Shown piece by piece: positions 17,124 to 25,649 of a DNA stretch of 42,496 nucleotides. Every line of letters begins with the position of its first letter. Position 1 is the first letter of the stretch. The translations under genes and the position numbers were made by a program. Source of the stretch: Betaproteobacteria bacterium (GTDB taxonomy: Bacteria > Pseudomonadota > Gammaproteobacteria > Burkholderiales > WYBJ01); NCBI GenBank assembly GCA_009377585.1, contig WHTS01000049.1, positions 1-42,496 on the forward strand. The letters run 5' to 3'. The notes beneath the pieces were generated by a model that had not been told where the DNA came from, made no database searches, and saw nothing but the letters and a program-made list of their open reading frames with translations.

Positions 17124-18932
17124 CTAGACGACGGCGACGGTGTCGTCGGGTGGGTGCACCGGCAGGCGCACGATGAAGCGGGTGCCGGCGCCGGCCTTGG
17201 AATCGACCGAGATGCGACCGCCGTGCGCTTCCACGATCTTGTACGCGATCGAAAGGCCGAGGCCCGTTCCCTTGCCCACCTCCTTGGTGGTGAAGAAGGG
17301 GTCGAAGATCTTCGGCAGCGCGTCGGCCGGTATGCCCTTGCCGTTGTCGGCGACCTCGATCTCGACGTGGCCGGGGTCGGGCGCGCGCGTGGTGAGGCGG
17401 ATCTCGCCGTCGGCGCGGCCCTCGGTCGCTTGCGCTGCATTGGTGATGAGATTGAGAAACACCTGGTTCAATTGCGACGGCGAGCAGGTGATGGCCGGCA
17501 CGGGGTTGTACTGCTTCTTCACGTCGATCGATTTCAGCATGTGCTTGGCGATCGAGAGCGTGCTCTCCAGGCCGTCGGCGACATTGTAGCGGTCGACCTT
17601 CTTGCGATCGAGGCGAGAAAAGTTGCGTAAATTGCCCACTATTTCGGCGATTTGAGTGATGCCGTACTGGCCGTCCTGCACCAGCTTGGCGACATCCTCC
17701 GGTGCGCCGTGGCCCTTGAGGCGGGTGATCGCCGAATTAACCAGGGCGAACTGCCGGCCGAAGGTCTGCTCGTCCGCGCCTTCCCTGAGCATGCGCAGCA
17801 GCTTCTCGGTCTCGGTCAGCGCCTCCGACATGCCCGAGATTTGCCCCTCGACGGTCTCGAGGCTGTTCTTGACGTAGGCGAGCGGGGTGTTGATCTCGTG
17901 CGCGACGCCCGCGACCATCTGTCCGAGCGAGGACATCTTCTCCGACTGCACCAGCATCGACTGCGATTCTTCCAGGCTCTTCAGCGCTTGCGAGAGCTCC
18001 TGCGTGCGCTCGGCGACGCGGCGTTCCAGGCCTTCGTTCGCTTCCTTCAGTGCGGCGTTGGCCGCGGCGATGTCGAGGTAGCTTTGGCGCAGCTGCGCGC
18101 CGATGTGCGAGAGCAGAATCAACAGCACGCCCGCATAGGTGATGAGCGCGGTGCGGAAGAGCTCCTTTTCCTGCACCGAAGCCTCGAGCTCGCGATGGAA
18201 GGCGCTGGTGAGCGTATCGAGCCGCGGGCCGGCCGTGATGTACTGGAGCCGGTTGTACAGCTCCTGCTCCGCGAGCTTCGCCTTGTAGAACTGGTCGACG
18301 GTCGCCAGAAACTTCTCCAGCAAGGGGCCGAGCGTGGGGCTGGCGGGCAATTCCGCCTGGCGCAGTGCCGCGAGCCTGGCCTCCAGGCGGCCGATCTGGG
18401 TGGCGTCGGGAGCGAGATTGAAGCGCAGGACTTCGGCCTGCACCGCGCCGAGGCTTTGCTCGAACGCGGTGATGCGATCACGCTGGCGCGGATTGGAAAG
18501 CAGCGCCTGGCGCAGCGACTTGTTGATGTCGGGTGCCGTGACCAGCGCAGTGTCGAGCCGCTGGCGCGCCTCGGCGGCCGTGATGCGGTACTTCTCCATC
18601 AACGCGGCCTTGTCGTTGAACGCGCGCTTGAGCTCGGGGAAGCTGTAGGACACCATCCGGCTCACCGAGGATTCGTCTTCGATCCCCTGCAGTGCGCGGC
18701 GAAGACGCTCGGCGGCGTGTGCGGCCGCCAATGGTGTGCTGGCCGAGTCGTTTTGCAGGCGCAGGAGCTCCGATTCCCAGCGCGTGTCGATGTCCTTGAG
18801 CTCGCGCAGGTGCGAGGCGATCTGCACCTGGCGGCGAAACTCGCCGATGTCGGTCTTGTAGTAGAGAAAGGCGAGCCCCGCGACCAGCACCACGGCCAGT
18901 ACTGTGATCGCCGCCATTTTTGCGGAATTCAA
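17124..18932 (-). CDS. Membrane sensor histidine kinase
   Basis: The predicted 602-residue sensor kinase has a first membrane helix at residues 7-24, a periplasmic helical region (about 30-258), a second helix (about 260-278), a coiled-coil linker (about 280-330), the HisKA phosphoacceptor His345 in VAGVAHEINTPLAY, and the ATPase domain with NLITNAAQA (N box), DNGKGIP and GTGLGLS. The start was set at TTG 18932 because GGGGGAGG ends 4 bases before it and the product then begins just before the membrane helix. An in-frame ATG at 19061 would add 43 low-complexity residues without family likeness. It probably phosphorylates the receiver domain of the kinase encoded 15 bases downstream; no DNA-binding partner is adjacent. 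Confidence 0.9.
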   Translation of the reverse strand: MNSAKMAAITVLAVVLVAGLAFLYYKTDIGEFRRQVQIASHLRELKDIDTRWESELLRLQNDSASTPLAAAHAAERLRRALQGIEDESSVSRMVSYSFPELKRAFNDKAALMEKYRITAAEARQRLDTALVTAPDINKSLRQALLSNPRQRDRITAFEQSLGAVQAEVLRFNLAPDATQIGRLEARLAALRQAELPASPTLGPLLEKFLATVDQFYKAKLAEQELYNRLQYITAGPRLDTLTSAFHRELEASVQEKELFRTALITYAGVLLILLSHIGAQLRQSYLDIAAANAALKEANEGLERRVAERTQELSQALKSLEESQSMLVQSEKMSSLGQMVAGVAHEINTPLAYVKNSLETVEGQISGMSEALTETEKLLRMLREGADEQTFGRQFALVNSAITRLKGHGAPEDVAKLVQDGQYGITQIAEIVGNLRNFSRLDRKKVDRYNVADGLESTLSIAKHMLKSIDVKKQYNPVPAITCSPSQLNQVFLNLITNAAQATEGRADGEIRLTTRAPDPGHVEIEVADNGKGIPADALPKIFDPFFTTKEVGKGTGLGLSIAYKIVEAHGGRISVDSKAGAGTRFIVRLPVHPPDDTVAVV

Positions 18933-18936
18933 CGTT

Positions 18937-18944
18937 CCTCCCCC
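18937..18944 (-). promoter_or_regulatory. Ribosome binding site for the histidine kinase TTG start
   Basis: GGGGGAGG on the minus strand, 4 bases before TTG 18932; it decides the start against the upstream ATG at 19061. Confidence 0.65.
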
Positions 18945-19088
18945 GATCGGCCCCGGCTGCGATGCGCGCTTTCGCCCGGAATCTTCCGTCCCTCCCCGCC
19001 TGCCCGGGTGCGGCGTGGCGAGCGTATCGGACCCGCCGGCGAGCGGGCTTTGCGTTGTCATGATTCCATTCGGGCCGGCATGGCGCAC

Positions 19089-19109
19089 CCCCTCCTCGCG
19101 GAGGAGGGG
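19089..19109. repeat. R4-type hairpin upstream of the histidine kinase
   Basis: A perfect 9-bp inverted repeat, CCCCTCCTC / GAGGAGGGG with a GCG loop, the same first stem as the R4 family. The rest of the 18933-19208 gap shows no supported gene; on the minus strand TATGCT near 19131-19136 is a weak -10 candidate for the kinase operon. Confidence 0.6.
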
Positions 19110-19208
19110 ATACGTCAATGGACGCGCTTAGCATAGCAGAGGCGTCTCGCCCCAGATAGCGACCCCGTCATCCCCAGGACCCTGCCCGCCGCAGCGGGCA
19201 CGCGACGC

Positions 19209-19325
19209 CCCCCTCTCCCTTTGGGAGAGGGGTTGGGGGGTTTGGCCGGGAATTCGCGGACCATGGTCCGCGCCGGGCGAACGGCATCGGCCTGCATGCC
19301 GATGCGCGCCCTGCAAGGGAGGGAA
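19209..19325 (+). repeat. R1 three-hairpin element, copy A
   Basis: About 117 bp with three stems: CCCTCTCCC/GGGAGAGGG (about 19211-19231), a perfect 18-bp palindrome CGCGGACCATGGTCCGCG at 19255-19272, and GCATCGGC/GCCGATGC at 19284-19305, followed by GCGCCCTGCAAGGGAGGG. It aligns over its whole length, without gaps between stems, with the copy inside hsdM. It lies between the kinase operon and livF. Confidence 0.9.
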
Positions 19326-19364
19326 GAGACGCCAGGTTCCAGGGCGCAAGTCGGGATGCATGCA

Positions 19365-20093
19365 TCATGGCGTCTCTCCCAGGTAGGCGCGGCGAACCGC
19401 ATCGTTGCCGAGAAGCGCGGGGGCGGTGTCATGCAAAGTGACGGCGCCGCTTTCGAGCACATAGCCCGAATCGCACGCCTGCAGGGCAAGACGCGCATTC
19501 TGCTCGACCACCAGGATGGTGACGCCCTGGCGCGCGATCTCGGCCACGATCTCGAAGATGCGCGCGACCACGAGCGGGGCGAGTCCCATGCTGGGCTCAT
19601 CGAGCAGCAGCAGCCGCGGCCGGCTCATGAGCGCGCGTGCGATCGCAAGCATCTGCTGTTCGCCGCCGGAGAGCGTGCCGGCGCTCTGGCCGCGGCGCTC
19701 GCGCAGGCGCGGGAAACGCTCGAACACCTGCGCCAGATCGGCCGCGACCGCTTTCCTGTCGATGCGCACGTAAGCGCCCATGGCGAGGTTCTCGTCCACA
19801 CTCAACTGGGGAAATACGCCGCGGCCTTCGGGCACCAGGGCCAAACCCCGTCGCACCAGCTCGAACGCACGCATGCCCCCGACCGGCCCGCCGTCCAGCA
19901 GCACCGATTCGCGCGCGACCGGCAGCAGTCCCGCGATCGCCTTCAGGGTCGAAGTCTTGCCGGCGCCGTTGGCACCGATGAGGCATACCATCTCGCCTGC
20001 GCCGATCGTGAGGTCGATGCCCTTGACGGCCTGGATGCCGCCATAGGCCACGCGCAGGCCGCGTACCTCCAGCAGCGGCCGCGCCTCGCTCAT
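19365..20093 (-). CDS. livF: Branched-chain amino acid ABC transporter ATPase LivF
   Basis: LivF is one of the two cytoplasmic ATPases that drive high-affinity branched-chain amino acid import. The 242-residue protein has Walker A GANGAGKTS, the LivF-type VPEGRGVFPQLSV segment, the ABC signature LSGGEQQ and Walker B LLLLDEPSMGLAP, with EQNARLAL as switch region. It is the last gene of livKHMGF, but is separated from livG by 337 bases of tandem repeats, whereas the two genes are usually adjacent. The ATG lies at the edge of the repeat block, so its translation signal is partly repeat-derived. Confidence 0.93.
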   Translation of the reverse strand: MSEARPLLEVRGLRVAYGGIQAVKGIDLTIGAGEMVCLIGANGAGKTSTLKAIAGLLPVARESVLLDGGPVGGMRAFELVRRGLALVPEGRGVFPQLSVDENLAMGAYVRIDRKAVAADLAQVFERFPRLRERRGQSAGTLSGGEQQMLAIARALMSRPRLLLLDEPSMGLAPLVVARIFEIVAEIARQGVTILVVEQNARLALQACDSGYVLESGAVTLHDTAPALLGNDAVRRAYLGETP

Positions 20094-20432
20094 GCGGTCG
20101 CCTCCGAACGGTCAACGAGTTGCGAAGGCCAAGCCTCTAGCGACTTGGCGGCAGTTCGCTTTGCGGTCCATCCCCGCAAGCAAGCACCTCCGAACCGGTC
20201 GATGTAAATGAACCGCCAAGCCGTCGGTGCCCGGCGCCATTCGCTTTGCGGTCGATCCCCACTGCGTGGGGCGACCTCCGAACCGTAGCGGCAGATCAAT
20301 CGCCAGGCCGTCGGTGGCCGGCGTTGCTCGCTTTGCGGTCGATCCCCGCAAGCGGGGCCCCTCGCCCGGGAAGCTCGCAACGACCCCCCTCGCCCGGGAA
20401 GCTCATGTCGCCGCCCCTCGCCCGGGAAGCTC
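20094..20432. repeat. Two tandem repeat arrays between livG and livF
   Basis: First array: an approximately 86-bp unit with TTCGCTTTGCGGTC at 20155, 20240 and (one mismatch) 20328, each followed by ATCCCC and, in the first two, CACCTCCGAACC or GACCTCCGAACC. Spacings are 85 and 87-88 bases, and the units have diverged by many substitutions. Second array: CCTCGCCCGGGAAGCTC three times, near 20360, 20389 and 20417, about 29 bases apart; the last overlaps the livG stop. No gene is supported here. Confidence 0.85.
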
Positions 20433-21201
20433 ATGCCACCGGAGCGCCGAGGTAGGCGGCTACGACCGCGGGATCGTGCTGGACCTGGCGCGGCGGTCCC
20501 TCGGCGATGCGGCGGCCGAAATCGAGCACCAGCACGCGGTCGCACAATCCCATCACCAGGCGCATGTCGTGCTCGATCAGGAATAGCGTCACGGCGTCGG
20601 CTCGGATGCGCTCGAGAAGTTTCGCCAGCGCCTGCGTTTCGGTCGCATTCATGCCGGCAGCCGGCTCGTCCAGCGCGAGCAGCCGCGGCTCGGTCGCGAG
20701 AGCACGGGCGATCTCCAGGCGGCGCTGGTCCCCGTAGGAAAGATTGCGTGCGAGCACGTTCGCGCGCGCGGCGATGCCGACATACTCGAGCAGCTGAGCC
20801 GCGCGTGCTTCGATCGCCACTTCTTCGGCGCGTTGCGAGCGAGTGCGAAAGATCGCCGCCGCCACACCCGCGCGTGTGCGCGCATGGCGCCCGATCATCA
20901 CGTTCTCCAGCGCGGACAGATTGGCGAACAGGCGAATGTTCTGGAACGTGCGTGCGATGCCGAGCGCTGCGATGGCATTGGGCTTGAGCCCAGTGAGCGG
21001 GCGGCCTTCGAGCGTCATGCGGCCGCTATCGGGGGCGATGAAGCCCGTGATGAGGTTGAAAAGCGTCGTCTTGCCGGCGCCGTTGGGTCCGATCAGCCCG
21101 TAGATCTCGCCGGCGTCGATGGCGAAGCTCACGTCGGTCAGCGCCTGCACGCCGCCGAAATGCTTGCCGACGTGCTCCACCTGCAGCAGCGGCGCGTTCA
21201 T
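20431..21201 (-). CDS. livG: Branched-chain amino acid ABC transporter ATPase LivG
   Basis: LivG is the second ATPase of the LIV importer. The 256-residue protein has Walker A GPNGAGKTT, FQNIRLFANLSALENVMIG (a LivG marker), the signature LSYGDQRR, Walker B LLALDEPAAGMNATE and the switch LIEHDMRLVMGLCDRVLVLDFG. The start ATG overlaps the livM stop by four bases (ATGA), so livM and livG are translationally coupled. Its stop codon lies in the third copy of the CCCGGGAAGCTC repeat, so the last residue or two (VA) may be repeat-derived. Confidence 0.94.
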   Translation of the reverse strand: MNAPLLQVEHVGKHFGGVQALTDVSFAIDAGEIYGLIGPNGAGKTTLFNLITGFIAPDSGRMTLEGRPLTGLKPNAIAALGIARTFQNIRLFANLSALENVMIGRHARTRAGVAAAIFRTRSQRAEEVAIEARAAQLLEYVGIAARANVLARNLSYGDQRRLEIARALATEPRLLALDEPAAGMNATETQALAKLLERIRADAVTLFLIEHDMRLVMGLCDRVLVLDFGRRIAEGPPRQVQHDPAVVAAYLGAPVA

Positions 21202-22271
21202 TGTTGCTCCGTGCGGCGGGCGAGCTCGCGCCGGCGCACCGCCGAGGGAAAGAGTCCCGCGGGCCGGTACATCATCATGACCACCAGCGCCAGCCCGAAC
21301 AGCAGCATGCGCACCACCTCGGGCTCGACGATCGAGCGGCCGAAGAGCGCCTGCTGCACGGGCCCCACGGTATGGCGCAGAAGCTCCGGCACGAACGAGA
21401 GCAGCAGCGCGCCGACGACGACGCCCCAGATGTTCCCCATCCCGCCCAGCACCACCATGGAAAGCACCATGATCGATTCGACCAGGACGAAACTCTCCGG
21501 GCTGATGAAGCCCTGCATGGCGGAGAAGATGCTGCCGGCGATGCCGCCGAACGAGGCGCCCATGGCGAAGGCGAGGAGCTTCATGCGCATGGTGTCGATG
21601 CCCATGGCGCGCGCCGCGGTTTCGTCCTCGCGAATCGCTTCCCATGCGCGCCCGATGCGCGAGTGCTGGAGGCGCACGTTGACCACCAGCACCAGCATCA
21701 GCACGACGATCAGCAGGTAGTAGTACTTGATCGGACCGCTGAAGGTCAGCCCGCCGATCGTGTCGGTCGAGCCAAGATTCAAGTTGCCGATGCGGATCGG
21801 ATCGATGCGCGAGATGCCTTGCGGGCCGTTGGTGATGTTGACCGGCTGCGACAGATTGTTGAGAAAGATGCGGACGATCTCGCCGAAACCGAGCGTAACG
21901 ATGGCGAGATAGTCGCCGCGCAGTTTCAGCGTCGGCGCGCCGAGCAGCACGCCGAAGATGCAGGCCACCAGCGCGCCCAGCGGGACGATGGCCCAGAACG
22001 GCCAGTGGATGTCGAATTGCGGCGAGGCGAGGAGCGCATAAACGTAAGCGCCGACGGCGTAGAACGCGATGTAGCCGAGATCGAGCAGACCGGCGAACCC
22101 GACCACGATGTTGAGACCCAGCGAGAGCAGGATGAACAGGATCGCCAGGTTGGTGACGCGCACCCAGGTGGTGCCGACCGAAGCCAGCACGAACGGCAAC
22201 GCTGCGAGCGCGATGACGATCAGCGCGATGCCGGGCCACGTGGCCGGGGAGCGGCGGTGAGCCTCAGCCAT
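21198..22271 (-). CDS. livM: Branched-chain amino acid ABC transporter permease LivM
   Basis: LivM is an inner-membrane permease of the LIV importer. The 357-residue protein has about nine or ten hydrophobic helices and the family segments LGLNIVVGFAGLLDLGYIAFYAVGAY, GDYLAIVTLGFGEI, REDETAARAMGID (ATPase contact loop) and GGMGNIWG. The start at 22271 (MAEAHRRSP) was chosen because the longer in-frame ATG at 22373 would add 34 residues that are simply translated R2 repeat (SVIPVKTGIQ). Upstream lie two R2 copies; downstream the gene overlaps livG. Confidence 0.92.
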   Translation of the reverse strand: MAEAHRRSPATWPGIALIVIALAALPFVLASVGTTWVRVTNLAILFILLSLGLNIVVGFAGLLDLGYIAFYAVGAYVYALLASPQFDIHWPFWAIVPLGALVACIFGVLLGAPTLKLRGDYLAIVTLGFGEIVRIFLNNLSQPVNITNGPQGISRIDPIRIGNLNLGSTDTIGGLTFSGPIKYYYLLIVVLMLVLVVNVRLQHSRIGRAWEAIREDETAARAMGIDTMRMKLLAFAMGASFGGIAGSIFSAMQGFISPESFVLVESIMVLSMVVLGGMGNIWGVVVGALLLSFVPELLRHTVGPVQQALFGRSIVEPEVVRMLLFGLALVVMMMYRPAGLFPSAVRRRELARRTEQQ

Positions 22272-22338
22272 TCGTGAAGCACCTAAGCGCAGCGTCATTC
22301 CCGCGTAGGCGAGCCAGGCCAATCGGCAAGAATCCTGG

Positions 22339-22391
22339 ATTCCCGTTTTCACGGGAATGACGGAGCTGGTCATTCCCGCGCAGGCGGGAAT
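22339..22391. repeat. Two R2 (dRS3-like) repeats in the livH-livM gap
   Basis: ATTCCC GTTTTCAC GGGAAT at 22339-22358 and ATTCCC GCGCAGGC GGGAAT at 22372-22391, 13 bases apart. A half copy (CGTCATTCCCGCGTAGGCGA) lies near 22292. Spacer bases differ between copies while the six-base arms are constant. Confidence 0.85.
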
Positions 22392-22459
22392 CCAGAAGAA
22401 TCGACTCTGGACACCCGTTTTCGCGGAGGTGATGGCTCGCAGTTACTGTACGCATGCGA

Positions 22460-23389
22460 TCAAACCCTGTCCCCGACGCGCTCGCCGAGCAAGCCGGAAG
22501 GACGAAACACCAGCACCAGGATCAGCACGATGAAGGCGAACACGTCCTGGTAGTTGCTGCCGAACCAGTTGTTGGTGAAATCCCCGATGTAGCCTGCGCC
22601 AAGCGCCTCGACCAGGCCGAGCAGGATCCCGCCCAGCATCGCGCCCGGGATGTTGCCGATGCCGCCGAGCACCGCCGCGCAGAACGCCTTGAGCCCCAGC
22701 AGCGAGCCCATCGTGTAATGCGCGATGCCGTAATAGGTGCCGACCATGACGCCGGCGATGGCGGCAAGCGTTGCGCCGATGACGAAGGTGGCCGCGATGA
22801 TGCGATCGATGTCGATACCCATCAGACCCGCGATCTGCGGATTCTGCGAGGTCGCCCGCATCGCGATGCCGAGGCGCGTGCGGTACACCATCAGCGTCAG
22901 CGCGCCCATCATGAGCGTGGCGACGATCCAGATCGCGAGCTGCACCGACGTGACCGTGGCGCCGGCGAAGTGGAACACGCGGTTGTCGAGGATCTGTGGG
23001 AACGCGAGCGGATTGCGGCTCCAGATCATGAGCCCGATCTGCTGCAGGATGATCGAGATGCCGATCGCGGTGATGAGGGGCGCGAGCCGCGGCGCGCCGC
23101 GCAAGGGGCGATACGCCACGCGCTCCATCGTGTACGAGACCGCCATGCAGACCGGAATGGCGGCGGCCGCACCGGCGAATACGATCGACCATGCAGGCAG
23201 GCCGGTCTCGGCTCCGGCCAGCGCACCGATCACCGAGAACGACACCATGGCGCCGATCATCACCACTTCACCATGGGCGAAGTTGATGAGCTGGATGATG
23301 CCGTAGACCATGGTGTAGCCGAGCGCCACCATGGCGTAGACGGTGCCCAGCGTGAGCCCGTTGATCAGTTGCTGGATGAAGGTTTCCAC
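22460..23389 (-). CDS. livH: Branched-chain amino acid ABC transporter permease LivH
   Basis: LivH is the partner permease of LivM. The 309-residue protein starts FIQQLINGLTLGTVYAMVAL, the usual LivH N-terminus, and contains GYTMVYGIIQLINFAHGE, RMRATSQNPQIAGLMGID-like contact loop and GGIGNIPGAMLGG. GTG 23389 was chosen because it gives the family-normal start; an in-frame ATG at 23443 would add 18 residues from R4 repeat DNA. It is separated from livM by 188 bases containing R2 copies and from livK by an R4 block and a terminator. Confidence 0.9.
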   Translation of the reverse strand: METFIQQLINGLTLGTVYAMVALGYTMVYGIIQLINFAHGEVVMIGAMVSFSVIGALAGAETGLPAWSIVFAGAAAAIPVCMAVSYTMERVAYRPLRGAPRLAPLITAIGISIILQQIGLMIWSRNPLAFPQILDNRVFHFAGATVTSVQLAIWIVATLMMGALTLMVYRTRLGIAMRATSQNPQIAGLMGIDIDRIIAATFVIGATLAAIAGVMVGTYYGIAHYTMGSLLGLKAFCAAVLGGIGNIPGAMLGGILLGLVEALGAGYIGDFTNNWFGSNYQDVFAFIVLILVLVFRPSGLLGERVGDRV

Positions 23390-23400
23390 GCGCGATACCT

Positions 23401-23560
23401 GGAAGGAAACCACACCACCCCGCCCGCATTCGCGAGATACCACACCACCCCGCTCGCTGGCGCGGGCACCGCTCCTCGTGAGAGGAGCGGATGTCTTTCA
23501 TTCCCCTCCTGACAAGGAGGGGCGGGACGCGACAGAGTCGCGGACGGGGTGGTCTGCAGA
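23401..23560. repeat. R4 repeat block between livK and livH
   Basis: Contains two ACCACACCACCCCGC motifs, a GCTCCTC/GAGGAGC hairpin (about 23471-23488), and a full R4 unit: CCCCTCCT/AGGAGGGG at 23503-23522, CGCGAC/GTCGCG at 23528-23542 and the GGACGGGGTGGT tail. Confidence 0.8.
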
Positions 23561-23629
23561 TCGCAGCCGAACCGATAACGCCTCGGCAACGACCGGCCTT
23601 GCGAAATACTTCGTGATGGCGAGTGCGCG

Positions 23630-23667
23630 CGCGCAAAACGCAAAAGGGCACCGCGAAGGTGCCCTTT
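23630..23667 (-). terminator. Intrinsic terminator after livK
   Basis: A perfect 10-bp stem (AAAGGGCACC 23643-23652, GGTGCCCTTT 23658-23667) with a 5-base loop; on the minus strand it is followed by TTTTGCGTTTT. It begins 28 bases after the livK stop. It may act as an attenuator, giving more LivK than the membrane subunits, as expected for a binding protein. Confidence 0.8.
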
Positions 23668-23695
23668 CGTGCCGGTGCGCATCGCGGACCGGCGC

Positions 23696-25036
23696 CTACT
23701 TGGCGACCGCGTCCTTGGCGGGCTCGGGCGCATTGTCGGTCGCCGCCGGTGCGGGCGCGCCCGCGGGGCTGGCAGGGGCGGAAGCCGCTTTCGCTTCGGC
23801 CTCGGCCTGCGCCTTCATGAACGCATCGAACTCGATCGGCTTTCCGCCCTTCACGATCGCGACCGGCTCGATCTTGGCGCCCTTCATCGTGAAGATCGTG
23901 ATCTCGGCGTCCTTGCGATCGCCCTTCTCGTCGAACCGAATCGTGCCGCTCGCGCCCTTGTGCTCGATGCTCGCGAGCGCCGGCAGGTATTTCGCGGGAT
24001 CGGCCGAATCGGCCTTCTGCATGGCGGCGATCAGGAGGTTGGTCGCATCGTAAGTGAACGGCGCGTACAGGATCGGATCCATATTGAACTTCTTCTTGTA
24101 CGCATCCAGGAACGCCTTCGAGGCGGCCTGCACCGGAATGCCGGCCTGCGAGCAGATCATGCCCTCCGCGTTCTTCTCGCCAGCAAGCTCGGCCATCTTG
24201 TCGGTGCAGCCGCCGTCGCCGAACGCGAACACCGCCTTGATGCCCAGCTCGCGGCCTTGCTTGAGCAGCGCGCCGCCGGTGGCATCCATGCCGCCGTAGA
24301 ACACGGCGTCGGGAGTGCGGGCGCGCAGCTTGGTGAGAATCGCCTTCCAGTCGCGCGTGTCCTTGTTGCCGCGCTCGCGAGGAAGAACCTCGACGCCCGC
24401 CGCCTTCAGCGTCTTTTCGACTTCGTTGGCCAGGCCCTCGCCATACGCGGTCGCATCGTCGATCACCGCCACCGTCTTGAGCTTGAACTGCGACATGAGA
24501 TAGCTCGCGATCGCCGGGCCCTGCTGATCGTCGCGGCCGACGATGCGGAAGATCTCCTTGAAGCCTTGCTCGGTGAGCCTCGGATTGGTCGCCGATCCGC
24601 TCACCATGGGAATGGCGGCCTGGTGGTAGACCGCGGAGGCCGGAATCGTGACGCCCGAATTCAGGTGACCGACCACGCCCGCCACCTTCGCATCGGCGAA
24701 CTTCTGCGCGACGATCGGCCCGCGATCGGGCTTCTCTTCGTCGTCTTCCGCGAGCAGCTCGAACTTCACCTTCGCGCCGCCGATGGTGATGCCTTTGGCG
24801 TTGGCCTGGTCGATCGCGAGCCGCGCGCCGTTCTCGTTGTCCTTGCCCAGGTGCGCGATGCCGCCAGTGAGCGGCGCCGCGTGTCCGATGCGAACCGTAA
24901 TTTCCTTGGGCGCCGGCGCCGCCGCCGGGGCATCGCCTTTCGCCTCGGTTTGCGGTTCGTCCCGGCCGCAGGCCCCGAGTGCGGCGGCGATGGCGAATGC
25001 GAAGATGGTCGATGCGAGCTGCCGGCGTGAAGTCAT
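23696..25036 (-). CDS. livK: Branched-chain amino acid ABC transporter substrate-binding lipoprotein
   Basis: This is the periplasmic receptor of the LIV importer. The 446-residue protein has a lipoprotein signal with lipobox LGAC (Cys23), a short Ala/Pro-rich linker, and a type I periplasmic binding fold beginning ITVRIGHAAPLTGGIAHLGKDNENGARLA. It includes GVVGHLNSGVTIPASAVY and GYGEGLANE-like AYGEGLANEVEKTLKAAG. An unusual Ala/Pro-rich tail of about 45 residues (from AQAEAEAKAASAPAS) extends the C-terminus. It heads livKHMGF, followed by a terminator and repeats. Ligand specificity (Leu, Ile, Val or another amide) cannot be fixed from sequence. The second residue pair after the Cys (GR) argues against an inner-membrane retention Asp at +2. 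Confidence 0.9.
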   Translation of the reverse strand: MTSRRQLASTIFAFAIAAALGACGRDEPQTEAKGDAPAAAPAPKEITVRIGHAAPLTGGIAHLGKDNENGARLAIDQANAKGITIGGAKVKFELLAEDDEEKPDRGPIVAQKFADAKVAGVVGHLNSGVTIPASAVYHQAAIPMVSGSATNPRLTEQGFKEIFRIVGRDDQQGPAIASYLMSQFKLKTVAVIDDATAYGEGLANEVEKTLKAAGVEVLPRERGNKDTRDWKAILTKLRARTPDAVFYGGMDATGGALLKQGRELGIKAVFAFGDGGCTDKMAELAGEKNAEGMICSQAGIPVQAASKAFLDAYKKKFNMDPILYAPFTYDATNLLIAAMQKADSADPAKYLPALASIEHKGASGTIRFDEKGDRKDAEITIFTMKGAKIEPVAIVKGGKPIEFDAFMKAQAEAEAKAASAPASPAGAPAPAATDNAPEPAKDAVAK

Positions 25037-25272
25037 GATGGCCTCTGCGTAGCGTTGTGATGCGACGCCGGATTATGCAAAGCGCCTCACATCGCCGTCA
25101 ACGCAAGTCGGTGCGCGTGCGCAGCCGATCCGGCCGGCGCAGCAACGAATCGAGCTGGCGCTTGGCCCCTGGTTGAGGATCTTGCATGCTGCGTCCACGA
25201 TCGAGAGCGCTTTGGGCTGCGTTGTGACCACCGCGTCCACGTATTCGCGCGCCCAGCGCCTCCTTACCAGGC

Positions 25273-25602
25273 TTACTTCAGCGAAAGAATCCAATCGACC
25301 AACGCCTTTGCGTCGGCTTCGCTGACGTTGGGATTCGGCGGCATCGGCACCACCTGGCCCCACGCGCCTATGCCGCCCTTCCTCACCTTCTCCACCAGCT
25401 TCGGTGCGATGTCCTTCTGCCCGCGATACTTCGCCGCGACGTCCTTGTATGCCGGGCCCACCTTCTTCTTGTCGATCTCGTGGCACGTGGTACAAACATG
25501 CTTCTTCATCAACTCTGCGGCGGCCTTCGCGTCGGCAGCCTGCGCAACGCCCGTGCCGAGTATGCCGGCCGCGGCGGCGAGCGCAATGAACGCTTGCTTC
25601 AT
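25273..25602 (-). CDS. Small periplasmic class I cytochrome c
   Basis: A 109-residue c-type cytochrome with a signal peptide (residues 1-22, ending AQA), one haem motif CTTCH (Cys37, Cys40, His41) and the likely Met ligand in VVPMPPN (Met87). It fits the cytochrome c551/c552-like group that shuttles electrons in the periplasm. No oxidase or reductase genes are adjacent, so the partner is unknown. It is 47 bases downstream of the DUF255 gene on the same strand. Between its stop and livK lie 236 bases with no clear gene; on the minus strand two frames there show protein-like stretches (see findings). Confidence 0.9.
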   Translation of the reverse strand: MKQAFIALAAAAGILGTGVAQAADAKAAAELMKKHVCTTCHEIDKKKVGPAYKDVAAKYRGQKDIAPKLVEKVRKGGIGAWGQVVPMPPNPNVSEADAKALVDWILSLK

Positions 25603-25649
25603 GGATGCTCCCTATTGTGTATTCGGTCAAGCGGAATGCGGTGCCAATT

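Noticed and set aside
18933-19061. 43-residue N-terminal extension of the histidine kinase from ATG 19061
   Set aside because: Low-complexity sequence without family likeness; a strong GGGGGAGG site fits the TTG at 18932.
22272-22373. N-terminal extension of LivM from ATG 22373
   Set aside because: The added residues are translated R2 repeat and are followed by an internal start that matches the family N-terminus.
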